The position numbers and the translations under genes were made by a program. Source: Primulina eburnea (Eukaryota; Streptophyta; Magnoliopsida; Lamiales; Gesneriaceae). From it: a stretch of DNA of 64,000 bases. Location of the stretch: contig NW_027330839.1 in NCBI RefSeq assembly GCF_022965805.1, positions 30,108 through 94,107 on the forward strand. Reading direction: 5' to 3'. Position 1 is the first letter of the stretch, and the number at the start of each line of letters is the position of its first letter. Of this stretch, positions 33,501 through 46,600 are shown in pieces. A model generated the notes under the pieces. The model saw only the letters and a list, made by a program, of their open reading frames with translations. It searched no databases and was not told the DNA's origin.

Positions 33501-36500
33501 CCCAAAATAAAGTCCATAGAAATGTCAATCCAAGTTCTTTTTAAGAATAGCACGCAAAAGTGTTCCCAAAGTTCTATTGACAACTTCAGTTTGTCCATCC
33601 GTTTGAGGATGACAAGTAGTAGAAAACGACAATTTTGTGCCAAGTTTAGCCCATAAAGTCTTCCAAAAGTAACTCAAGAATTTAACATCGCGACCAGAAA
33701 CAATAGTCCTAGGCATTCCATGCAACGTAACGACTTCTCTAAAGAACAAATCCGCAATGTTTGAAGCATCATCGGTTTAATGACAAGCTATAAAATGTGC
33801 CATCTTAGAGAATCTATCCACAACAACAAAAATAGAATCCCTCCCCTTCTTAGTCTAGGCAACCCCAAAATAAAGTCCATAGAAATGTCAATTCAAGTTC
33901 TTTTTAAGAATAGCACGCAAAAGTGTTCCCAAAGTTCTATTGACAACTTCAGTTTGTCCATCCGTTTGAGGATGACAAGTAGTAGAAAACGACAATTTTG
34001 TGCCAAGTTTAGCCCATAAAGTCTTCCAAAAGTAACTCAAGAATTTAACATCGCGACCAGAAACAATAGTCCTAGGCATGCCATGCAACTTAACGACTTC
34101 TCTAAAGAACAAATCCGCAATGTTTGAAGCATCATCGGTTTTATGACAAGCTATAAAATGTGCCATCTTAGAGAATCTATCCACAACAACAAAAATAGAA
34201 TCCCTCCCCTTCTTAGTCCTAGGCAACCCCAAAATAAAGTCCATAGAAATGTCAATTCAAGTTCTTTTTAAGAATAGCACGCAAAAGTGTTCCCAAAGTT
34301 CTATTGACAACTTCAGTTTGTCCATCCGTTTGAGGATGACAAGTAGTAGAAAACGACAATTTTGTGCCAAGTTTAGCCCATAAAGTCTTCCAAAAGTAAC
34401 TCAAGAATTTAACATCGCGACCAGAAACAATAGTCCTAGGCATTCCATGCAACGTAACGACTTCTCTAAAGAACAAATCCGCAATGTTTGAAGCATCATC
34501 GGTTTAATGACAAGCTATAAAATGTGCCATCTTAGAGAATCTATCCACAACAACAAAAATAGAATCCCTCCCCTTCTTAGTCTTAGGCAACCCCAAAATA
34601 AAGTCCATAGAAATGTCAATCCAAGTTCTTTTTAAGAATAGCACGCAAAAGTGTTCCCAAAGTTCTATTGACAACTTCAGTTTGTCCATCCGTTTGAGGA
34701 TGACAAGTAGTAGAAAACGACAATTTTGTGCCAAGTTTAGCCCATAAAGTCTTCCAAAAGTAACTCAAGAATTTAACATCGCGACCAGAAACAATAGTCC
34801 TAGGCATGCCATGCAACCTAACGACTTCTCTAAAGAACAAATCCGCAATGTTTGAAGCATCATCGGTTTTATGACAAGCTATAAAATGTGCCATCTTAGA
34901 GAATCTATCCACAACAACAAAAATAGAATCCCTCCCCTTCTTAGTCTTAGGCAACCCCAAAATAAAGTCCATAGAAATGTCAATCCAAGTTCTTTTTAAG
35001 AATAGCACGCAAAAGTGTTCCCAAAGTTCTATTGACAACTTCAGTTTGTCCATCCGTTTGAGGATGACAAGTAGTAGAAAACGACAATTTTGTGCCAAGT
35101 TTAGCCCATAAAGTCTTCCAAAAGTAACTCAAGAATTTAACATCGCGACCAGAAACAATAGTCCTAGGCATGCCATGCAACGTAACGACTTCTCTAAAGA
35201 ACAAATCCGCAATGTTTGAAGCATCATCGGTTTTATGACAAGCTATAAAATGTGCCATCTTAGAGAATCTATCCACAACAACAAAAATAGAATCCCTCCC
35301 CTTCTTAGTACTAGGCAACCCCAAAATAAAGTCCATAGAAATGTCAATTCAAGTTCTTTTTAAGAATAGCACGCAAAAGTGTTCCCAAAGTTCTATTGAC
35401 AACTTCAGTTTGTCCATCCGTTTGAGGATGACAAGTAGTAGAAAACAACAATTTTGTGCCAAGTTTAGCCCATAAAGTCTTCCAATAGTAACTCAAGAAT
35501 TTAACATCGCGACCAGAAACAATAGTCCTAGGCATGCCATGCAACGTAACGACTTCTCTAAAGAACAAATCCGCAATGTTTGAAGCATCATCGGTTTTAT
35601 GACAAGCTATAAAATGTGCCATCTTAGAGAATCTATCCACAACAACAAAAATAGAATCCCTCCCCTTCTTAGTACTAGGCAACCCCAAAATAAAGTCCAT
35701 AGAAATGTCAATCAAGTTCTTTTTAAGAATAGCACGCAAAAGTGTTCCCAAAGTTCTATTGACAACTTCAGTTTGTCCATCCGTTTGAGGATGACAAGTA
35801 GTAGAAAACGACAATTTTGTGCCAAGTTTAGCCCATAAAGTCTTCCAATAGTAACTCAAGAATTTAACATCGCGACCAGAAACAATAGTCCTAGGCATGC
35901 CATGCAACGTAACGACTTCTCTAAAGAACAAATCCGCAATGTTTGAAGCATCATCGGTTTTATGACAAGCTATAAAATGTGCCATCTTAGAGAATCTATC
36001 CACAACAACAAAAATAGAATCCCTCCCCTTCTTAGTCTAGGCAACCCCAAAATAAAGTCCATAGAAATGTCAATCCAAGTTCTTTTTAAGAATAGCACGC
36101 AAAAGTGTTCCCAAAGTTCTATTGACAACTTCAGTTTGTCCATCCGTTTGAGGATGACAAGTAGTAGAAAACGACAATTTTGTGCCAAGTTTAGCCCATA
36201 AAGTCTTCCAAAAGTAACTCAAGAATTTAACATCGCGACCAGAAACAATAGTCCTAGGCATGCCATGCAACTTAACGACTTCTCTAAAGAACAAATCCGC
36301 AATGTTTGAAGCATCATCGGTTTTATGACAAGCTATAAAATGTGCCATCTTAGAGAATCTATCCACAACAACAAAAATAGAATCCCTCCCCTTCTTAGTC
36401 TTAGGCAACCCCAAAATAAAGTCCATAGAAATGTCAATCCAAGTTCTTTTTAAGAATAGCACGCAAAAGTGTTCCCAAAGTTCTATTGACAACTTCAGTT

Positions 36501-38515
36501 TGTCCATCCGTTTGAGGATGACAAGTAGTAGAAAACGACAATTTTGTGCCAAGTTTAGCCCATAAAGTCTTCCAAAAGTAACTCAAGAATTTAACATCGC
36601 GACCAGAAACAATAGTCCTAGGCATGCCATGCAACGTAACGACTTCTCTAAAGAACAAATCCGCAATGTTTGAAGCATCATCGGTTTTATGACAAGCTAT
36701 AAAATGTGCCATCTTAGAGAATCTATCCACAACAACAAAAATAGAATCCCTCCCCTTCTTAGTCGTAGGCAACCCCAAAATAAAGTCCATAGAAATGTCA
36801 ATCCAAGTTCTTTTTAAGAATAGCACGCAAAAGTGTTCCCAAAGTTCTATTGACAACTTCAGTTTGTCCATCCGTTTGAGGATGACAAGTAGTAGAAAAC
36901 GACAATTTTGTGCCAAGTTTAGCCCATAAAGTCTTCCAAAAGTAACTCAAGAATTTAACATCGCGACCAGAAACAATAGTCCTAGGCATGCCATGCAACT
37001 TAACGACTTCTCTAAAGAACAAATCCGCAATGTTTGAAGCATCATCGGTTTTATGACAAGCTATAAAATGTGCCATCTTAGAGAATCTATCCACAACAAC
37101 AAAAATAGAATCCCTCCCCTTCTTAGTACTAGGCAACCCCAAAATAAAGTCCATAGAAATGTCAATTCAAGTTCTTTTTAAGAATGGCACGCAAAAGTGT
37201 TCCCAAAGTTCTATTGACAACTTCAGTTTGTCCATCCGTTTGAGGATGACAAGTAGTAGAAAACGACAATTTTGTGCCAAGTTTAGCCCATAAAGTCTTC
37301 CAATAGTAACTCAAGAATTTAACATCGCGACCAGAAACAATAGTCCTAGGCATGCCATGCAACGTAACGACTTCTCTAAAGAACAAATCCGCAATGTTTG
37401 AAGCATCATCGGTTTATGACAAGCTATAAAATGTGCCATCTTAGAGAATCTATCCACAACAACAAAAATAGAATCCCTCCCCTTCTTAGTCCTAGGCAAC
37501 CCCAAAATAAAGTCCATAGAAATGTCAATCCAAGTTCTTTTTAAGAATAGCACGCAAAAGTGTTCCCAAAGTTCTATTGACAACTTCAGTTTGTCCATCC
37601 GTTTGAGGATGACAAGTAGTAGAAAACGACAATTTTGTGCCAAGTTTAGCCCATAAAGTCTTCCAAAAGTAACTCAAGAATTTAACATCGCGACCAGAAA
37701 CAATAGTCCTAGGCATGCCATGCAACTTAACGACTTCTCTAAAGAACAAATCCGCAATGTTTGAAGCATCATCGGTTTTATGACAAGCTATAAAATGTGC
37801 CATCTTAGAGAATCTATCCACAACAACAAAAATAGAATCCCTCCCCTTCTTAGTCTTAGGCAACCCCAAAATAAAGTCCATAGAAATGTCAATCCAAGTT
37901 CTTTTTAAGAATAGCACGCAAAAGTGTTCCCAAAGTTCTATTGACAACTTCAGTTTGTCCATCCGTTTGAGGATGACAAGTAGTAGAAAACGACAATTTT
38001 GTGCCAAGGTTAGCCCATAAAGTCTTCCAAAAGTAACTCAAGAATTTAACATCGCGACCAGAAACAATAGTCCTAGGCATGCCATGCAACGTAACGACTT
38101 CTCTAAAGAACAAATCCGCAATGTTTGAAGCATCATCGGTTTTATGACAAGCTATAAAATGTGCCATCTTAGAGAATCTATCCACAACAACAAAAATAGA
38201 ATCCCTCCCCTTCTTAGTCCTAGGCAACCCCAAAATAAAGTCCATAGAAATGTCAATCCAAGTTCTTTTTAAGAATAGCACGCAAAAGTGTTCCCAAAGT
38301 TCTATTGACAACTTCAGTTTGTCCATCCGTTTGAGGATGACAAGTAGTAGAAAACGACAATTTTGTGCCAAGTTTAGCCCATAAAGTCTTCCAATAGTAA
38401 CTCAAGAATTTAACATCGCGACCAGAAACAATAGTCCTAGGCATGCCATGCAACTTAACGACTTCTCTAAAGAACAAATCCGCAATGTTTGAAGCATCAT
38501 CGGTTTTATGACAAG

Positions 38516-40331
38516 CTATAAAATGTGCCATCTTAGAGAATCTATCCACAACAACAAAAATAGAATCCCTCCCCTTCTTAGTCTAGGCAACCCCAAAATA
38601 AAGTCCATAGAAATGTCAATCCAAGTTCTTTTTAAGAATAGCACGCAAAAGTGTTCCCAAAGTTCTATTGACAACTTCAGTTTGTCCATCCGTTTGAGGA
38701 TGACAAGTAGTAGAAAACGACAATTTTGTGCCAAGTTTAGCCCATAAAGTCTTCCAATAGTAACTCAAGAATTTAACATCGCGACCAGAAACAATAGTCC
38801 TAGGCATTCCATGCAACGTAACGACTTCTCTAAAGAACAAATCCGCAATGTTTGAAGCATCATCGGTTTTATGACAAGCTATAAAATGTGCCATCTTAGA
38901 GAATCTATCCACAACAACAAAAATAGAATCCCTCCCCTTCTTAGTCTAGGCAACCCCAAAATAAAGTCCATAGAAATGTCAATCCAAGTTCTTTTTAAGA
39001 ATAGCACGCAAAAGTGTTCCCAAAGTTCTATTGACAACTTCAGTTTGTCCATCCGTTTGAGGATGACAAGTAGTAGAAAACGACAATTTTGTGCCAAGTT
39101 TAGCCCATAAAGTCTTCCAAAAGTAACTCAAGAATTTAACATCGCGACCAGAAACAATAGTCCTAGGCATGCCATGCAACCTAACGACTTCTCTAAAGAA
39201 CAAATCCGCAATGTTTGAAGCATCATCGGTTTTATGACAAGCTATAAAATGTGCCATCTTAGAGAATCTATCCACAACAACAAAAATAGAATCCCTCCCC
39301 TTCTTAGTCTAGGCAACCCCAAAATAAAGTCCATAGAAATGTCAATCCAAGTTCTTTTTAAGAATAGCACGCAAAAGTGTTCCCAAAGTTCTATTGACAA
39401 CTTCAGTTTGTCCATCCGTTTGAGGATGACAAGTAGTAGAAAACGACAATTTTGTGCCAAGTTTAGCCCATAAAGTCTTCCAAAAGTAACTCAAGAATTT
39501 AACATCGCGACCAGAAACAATAGTCCTAGGCATGCCATGCAACGTAACGACTTCTCTAAAGAACAAATCCGCAATGTTTGAAGCATCATCGGTTTTATGA
39601 CAAGCTATAAAATGTGCCATCTTAGAGAATCTATCCACAACAACAAAAATAGAATCCCTCCCCTTCTTAGTCTAGGCAACCCCAAAATAAAGTCCATAGA
39701 AATGTCAATCCAAGTTCTTTTTAAGAATAGCACGCAAAAGTGTTCCCAAAGTTCTATTGACAACTTCAGTTTGTCCATCCGTTTGAGGATGACAAGTAGT
39801 AGAAAACGACAATTTTGTGCCAAGTTTAGCCCATAAAGTCTTCCAAAAGTAACTCAAGAATTTAACATCGCGACCAGAAACAATAGTCCTAGGCATGCCA
39901 TGCAACGTAACGACTTCTCTAAAGAACAAATCCGCAATGTTTGAAGCATCATCGGTTTTATGACAAGCTATAAAATGTGCCATCTTAGAGAATCTATCCA
40001 CAACAACAAAAATAGAATCCCTCCCCTTCTTAGTCTAGGCAACCCCAAAATAAAGTCCATAGAAATGTCAATCCAAGTTCTTTTTAAGAATAGCACGCAA
40101 AAGTGTTCCCAAAGTTCTATTGACAACTTCAGTTTGTCCATCCGTTTGAGGATGACAAGTAGTAGAAAACGACAATTTTGTGCCAAGTTTAGCCCATAAA
40201 TTCTTCCAATAGTAACTCAAGAATTTAACATCGCGACCAGAAACAATAGTCCTAGGCATGCCATGCAACGTAACGACTTCTCTAAAGAACAAATCCGCAA
40301 TGTTTGAAGCATCATCGGTTTAATGACAAGC
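38516..40331 (-). repeat. Run of 363-bp deletion-variant satellite units
   Basis: At 38582, 38945, 39308, 39671 and 40034 the text AGTCCTAGGC is shortened to AGTCTAGGC, and the sites are exactly 363 bp apart. Two more follow at about 40762 and 41125. Scattered single examples occur near 33853, 36036, 42582, 42944, 46218, 56848, 59033, 60117 and 60482. The consecutive run indicates local spreading of one deletion allele. Confidence 0.85.
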
Positions 40332-43300
40332 TATAAAATGTGCCATCTTAGAGAATCTATCCACAACAACAAAAATAGAATCCCTCCCCTTCTTAGTCCT
40401 AGGCAACCCCAAAATAAAGTCCATAGAAATGTCAATCCAAGTTCTTTTTAAGAATAGCACGCAAAAGTGTTCCCAAAGTTCTATTGACAACTTCAGTTTG
40501 TCCATCCGTTTGAGGATGACAAGTAGTAGAAAACGACAATTTTGTGCCAAGTTTAGCCCATAAAGTCTTCCAATAGTAACTCAAGAATTTAACATCGCGA
40601 CCAGAAACAATAGTCCTAGGCATGCCATGCAACGTAACGACTTCTCTAAAGAACAAATCCGCAATGTTTGAAGCATCATCGGTTTTATGACAAGCTATAA
40701 AATGTGCCATCTTAGAGAATCTATCCACAACAACAAAAATAGAATCCCTCCCCTTCTTAGTCTAGGCAACCCCAAAATAAAGTCCATAGAAATGTCAATC
40801 CAAGTTCTTTTTAAGAATAGCACGCAAAAGTGTTCCCAAAGTTCTATTGACAACTTCAGTTTGTCCATCCGTTTGAGGATGACAAGTAGTAGAAAACGAC
40901 AATTTTGTGCCAAGTTTAGCCCATAAAGTCTTCCAAAAGTAACTCAAGAATTTAACATCGCGACCAGAAACAATAGTCCTAGGCATGCCATGCAACGTAA
41001 CGACTTCTCTAAAGAACAAATCCGCAATGTTTGAAGCATCATCGGTTTTATGACAAGCTATAAAATGTGCCATCTTAGAGAATCTATCCACAACAACAAA
41101 AATAGAATCCCTCCCCTTCTTAGTCTAGGCAACCCCAAAATAAAGTCCATAGAAATGTCAATCCAAGTTCTTTTTAAGAATAGCACGCAAAAGTGTTCCC
41201 AAAGTTCTATTGACAACTTCAGTTTGTCCATCCGTTTGAGGATGACAAGTAGTAGAAAACGACAATTTTGTGCCAAGTTTAGCCCATAAAGTCTTCCAAA
41301 AGTAACTCAAGAATTTAACATCGCGACCAGAAACAATAGTCCTAGGCATGCCATGCAACCTAACGACTTCTCTAAAGAACAAATCCGCAATGTTTGAAGC
41401 ATCATCGGTTTTATGACAAGCTATAAAATGTGCCATCTTAGAGAATCTATCCACAACAACAAAAATAGAATCCCTCCCCTTCTTAGTCCTAGGCAACCCC
41501 AAAATAAAGTCCATAGAAATGTCAATCCAAGTTCTTTTTAAGAATAGCACGCAAAAGTGTTCCCAAAGTTCTATTGACAACTTCAGTTTGTCCATCCGTT
41601 TGAGGATGACAAGTAGTAGAAAACGACAATTTTGTGCCAAGTTTAGCCCATAAAGTCTTCCAAAAGTAACTCAAGAATTTAACATCGCGACCAGAAACAA
41701 TAGTCCTAGGCATGCCATGCAACGTAACGACTTCTCTAAAGAACAAATCCGCAATGTTTGAAGCATCATCGGTTTAATGACAAGCTATAAAATGTGCCAT
41801 CTTAGAGAATCTATCCACAACAACAAAAATAGAATCCCTCCCCTTCTTAGTCCTAGGCAACCCCAAAATAAAGTCCATAGAAATGTCAATTCAAGTTCTT
41901 TTTAAGAATAGCACGCAAAAGTGTTCCCAAAGTTCTATTGACAACTTCAGTTTGTCCATCCGTTTGAGGATGACAAGTAGTAGAAAACGACAATTTTGTG
42001 CCAAGTTTAGCCCATAAAGTCTTCCAAAAGTAACTCAAGAATTTAACATCGCGACCAGAAACAATAGTCCTAGGCATGCCATGCAACGTAACGACTTCTC
42101 TAAAGAACAAATCCGCAATGTTTGAAGCATCATCGGTTTTATGACAAGCTATAAAATGTGCCATCTTAGAGAATCTATCCACAACAACAAAAATAGAATC
42201 CCTCCCCTTCTTAGTCGTAGGCAACCCCAAAATAAAGTCCATAGAAATGTCAATCCAAGTTCTTTTTAAGAATAGCACGCAAAAGTGTTCCCAAAGTTCT
42301 ATTGACAACTTCAGTTTGTCCATCCGTTTGAGGATGACAAGTAGTAGAAAACAACAATTTTGTGCCAAGTTTAGCCCATAAAGTCTTCCAATAGTAACTC
42401 AAGAATTTAACATCGCGACCAGAAACAATAGTCCTAGGCATGCCATGCAACGTAACGACTTCTCTAAAGAACAAATCCGCAATGTTTGAAGCATCATCGG
42501 TTTTATGACAAGCTATAAAATGTGCCATCTTAGAGAATCTATCCACAACAACAAAAATAGAATCCCTCCCCTTCTTAGTCTAGGCAACCCCAAAATAAAG
42601 TCCATAGAAATGTCAATCCAAGTTCTTTTTAAGAATAGCACGCAAAAGTGTTCCCAAAGTTCTATTGACAACTTCAGTTTGTCCATCCGTTTGAGGATGA
42701 CAAGTAGTAGAAAACGACAATTTTGTGCCAAGTTTAGCCCATAAAGTCTTCCAATAGTAACTCAAGAATTTAACATCGCGACCAGAAACAATAGTCCTAG
42801 GCATGCCATGCAACGTAACGACTTCTCTAAAGAACAAATCCGCAATGTTTGAAGCATCATCGGTTTATGACAAGCTATAAAATGTGCCATCTTAGAGAAT
42901 CTATCCACAACAACAAAAATAGAATCCCTCCCCTTCTTAGTCTAGGCAACCCCAAAATAAAGTCCATAGAAATGTCAATCCAAGTTCTTTTTAAGAATAG
43001 CACGCAAAAGTGTTCCCAAAGTTCTATTGACAACTTCAGTTTGTCCATCCGTTTGAGGATGACAAGTAGTAGAAAACGACAATTTTGTGCCAAGTTTAGC
43101 CCATAAAGTCTTCCAAAAGTAACTCAAGAATTTAACATCGCGACCAGAAACAATAGTCCTAGGCATGCCATGCAACTTAACGACTTCTCTAAAGAACAAA
43201 TCCGCAATGTTTGAAGCATCATCGGTTTTATGACAAGCTATAAAATGTGCCATCTTAGAGAATCTATCCACAACAACAAAAATAGAATCCCTCCCCTTCT

Positions 43301-43338
43301 TAGTCCTAGGCAACCCCAAAATAAAGTCCATAGAAATG

Positions 43339-43695
43339 TCAATCCAAGTTCTTTTTAAGAATAGCACGCAAAAGTGTTCCCAAAGTTCTATTGACAACTT
43401 CAGTTTGTCCATCCGTTTGAGGATGACAAGTAGTAGAAAACGACAATTTTGTGCCAAGTTTAGCCCATAAAGTCTTCCAAAAGTAACTCAAGAATTTAAC
43501 ATCGCGACCAGAAACAATAGTCCTAGGCATGCCATGCAACTTAACGACTTCTCTAAAGAACAAATCCGCAATGTTTGAAGCATCATCGGTTTTATGACAA
43601 GCTATAAAATGTGCCATCTTAGAGAATCTATCCACAACAACAAAAATAGAATCCCTCCCCTTCTTAGTCCTAGGCAACCCCAAAATAAAGTCCAT
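43339..43695 (-). pseudogene. Reference satellite unit: Ty3/gypsy integrase catalytic-core fragment
   Basis: One representative unit translates from [10 protein letters not shown] through [33 protein letters not shown] and [11 protein letters not shown] for 118 residues without a stop. The first catalytic Asp is residue 2 and the Glu is residue 99. The second catalytic Asp should be residue 63: the spacing of 61 matches residues 1167 and 1228 of element B. Here residue 63 is Gly (VSGRD). There is no HHCC finger, no C-terminal domain and no start context of its own. The unit is a DDE-core fragment captured and amplified as a satellite. The DRFSKMAHF and TEVVNRTL wording resembles chromovirus lineages such as CRM, Galadriel or Reina more than the Tekay-like A, B and C; I cannot decide the exact lineage. 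Confidence 0.85.
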
Positions 43696-46600
43696 AGAAA
43701 TGTCAATCCAAGTTCTTTTTAAGAATAGCACGCAAAAGTGTTCCCAAAGTTCTATTGACAACTTCAGTTTGTCCATCCGTTTGAGGATGACAAGTAGTAG
43801 AAAACGACAATTTTGTGCCAAGTTTAGCCCATAAAGTCTTCCAAAAGTAACTCAAGAATTTAACATCGCGACCAGAAACAATAGTCCTAGGCATGCCATG
43901 CAACGTAACGACTTCTCTAAAGAACAAATCCGCAATGTTTGAAGCATCATCGGTTTTATGACAAGCTATAAAATGTGCCATCTTAGAGAATCTATCCACA
44001 ACAACAAAAATAGAATCCCTCCCCTTCTTAGTCCTAGGCAACCCCAAAATAAAGTCCATAGAAATGTCAATCCAAGTTCTTTTTAAGAATAGCACGCAAA
44101 AGTGTTCCCAAAGTTCTATTGACAACTTCAGTTTGTCCATCCGTTTGAGGATGACAAGTAGTAGAAAACGACAATTTTGTGCCAAGTTTAGCCCATAAAG
44201 TCTTCCAATAGTAACTCAAGAATTTAACATCGCGACCAGAAACAATAGTCCTAGGCATGCCATGCAACGTAACGACTTCTCTAAAGAACAAATCCGCAAT
44301 GTTTGAAGCATCATCGGTTTAATGACAAGCTATAAAATGTGCCATCTTAGAGAATCTATCCACAACAACAAAAATAGAATCCCTCCCCTTCTTAGTCCTA
44401 GGCAACCCCAAAATAAAGTCCATAGAAATGTCAATCCAAGTTCTTTTTAAGAATAGCACGCAAAAGTGTTCCCAAAGTTCTATTGACAACTTCAGTTTGT
44501 CCATCCGTTTGAGGATGACAAGTAGTAGAAAACGACAATTTTGTGCCAAGGTTAGCCCATAAAGTCTTCAAAAGTAACTCAAGAATTTAACATCGCGACC
44601 AGAAAACAATAGTCCTAGGCATGCCATGCAACCTAACGACTTCTCTAAAGAACAAATCCGCAATGTTTGAAGCATCATCGGTTTTATGACAAGCTATAAA
44701 ATGTGCCATCTTAGAGAATCTATCCACAACAACAAAAATAGAATCCCTCCCCTTCTTAGTCGTAGGCAACCCCAAAATAAAGTCCATAGAAATGTCAATC
44801 CAAGTTCTTTTTAAGAATAGCACGCAAAAGTGTTCCCAAAGTTCTATTGACAACTTCAGTTTGTCCATCCGTTTGAGGATGACAAGTAGTAGAAAACGAC
44901 AATTTTGTGCCAAGTTTAGCCCATAAAGTCTTCCAAAAGTAACTCAAGAATTTAACATCGCGACCAGAAACAATAGTCCTAGGCATGCCATGCAACGTAA
45001 CGACTTCTCTAAAGAACAAATCCGCAATGTTTGAAGCATCATCGGTTTTATGACAAGCTATAAAATGTGCCATCTTAGAGAATCTATCCACAACAACAAA
45101 AATAGAATCCCTCCCCTTCTTAGTCCTAGGCAACCCCAAAATAAAGTCCATAGAAATGTCAATCCAAGTTCTTTTTAAGAATAGCACGCAAAAGTGTTCC
45201 CAAAGTTCTATTGACAACTTCAGTTTGTCCATCCGTTTGAGGATGACAAGTAGTAGAAAACGACAATTTTGTGCCAAGTTTAGCCCATAAATTCTTCCAA
45301 TAGTAACTCAAGAATTTAACATCGCGACCAGAAACAATAGTCCTAGGCATTCCATGCAACGTAACGACTTCTCTAAAGAACAAATCCACAATGTTTGAAG
45401 CATCATCGGTTTAATGACAAGCTATAAAATGTGCCATCTTAGAGAATCTATCCACAACAACAAAAATAGAATCCCTCCCCTTCTTAGTCGTAGGCAACCC
45501 CAAAATAAAGTCCATAGAAATGTCAATCCAAGTTCTTTTTAAGAATAGCACGCAAAAGTGTTCCCAAAGTTCTATTGACAACTTCAGTTTGTCCATCCGT
45601 TTGAGGATGACAAGTAGTAGAAAACGACAATTTTGTGCCAAGTTTAGCCCATAAAGTCTTCCAAAAGTAACTCAAGAATTTAACATCGCGACCAGAAACA
45701 ATAGTCCTAGGCATGCCATGCAACCTAACGACTTCTCTAAAGAACAAATCCGCAATGTTTGAAGCATCATCGGTTTTATGACAAGCTATAAAATGTGTCC
45801 ATCTTAGAGAATCTATCCACAACAACAAAAATAGAATCCCTCCCCTTCTTAGTCCTAGGCAACCCCAAAATAAAGTCCATAGAAATGTCAATCCAAGTTC
45901 TTTTTAAGAATAGCACGCAAAAGTGTTCCCAAAGTTCTATTGACAACTTCAGTTTGTCCATCCGTTTGAGGATGACAAGTAGTAGAAAACGACAATTTTG
46001 TGCCAAGTTTAGCCCATAAAGTCTTCCAAAAGTAACTCAAGAATTTAACATCGCGACCAGAAACAATAGTCCTAGGCATGCCATGCAACCTAACGACTTC
46101 TCTAAAGAACAAATCCGCAATGTTTGAAGCATCATCGGTTTTATGACAAGCTATAAAATGTGCCATCTTAGAGAATCTATCCACAACAACAAAAATAGAA
46201 TCCCTCCCCTTCTTAGTCTAGGCAACCCCAAAATAAAGTCCATAGAAATGTCAATCCAAGTTCTTTTTAAGAATAGCACGCAAAAGTGTTCCCAAAGTTC
46301 TATTGACAACTTCAGTTTGTCCATCCGTTTGAGGATGACAAGTAGTAGAAAACGACAATTTTGTGCCAAGTTTAGCCCATAAATTCTTCCAATAGTAACT
46401 CAAGAATTTAACATCGCGACCAGAAACAATAGTCCTAGGCATGCCATGCAACGTAACGACTTCTCTAAAGAACAAATCCGCAATGTTTGAAGCATCATCG
46501 GTTTTAATGACAAGCTATAAAATGTGCCATCTTAGAGAATCTATCCACAACAACAAAAATAGAATCCCTCCCCTTCTTAGTCGTAGGCAACCCCAAAATA

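Noticed and set aside
38508..38747. Conserved 79-codon plus-strand reading frames in the satellite
   Set aside because: They are antisense to the integrase fragment and recur only because the repeat is homogeneous. No domain or independent support.
43339..43821. Many 160-codon minus-strand reading frames repeated through the satellite
   Set aside because: Each only joins an integrase-core fragment to an out-of-frame part of the next unit. The frame rotates because the unit is 3n+1, and the catalytic Asp is lost. These are not genes.
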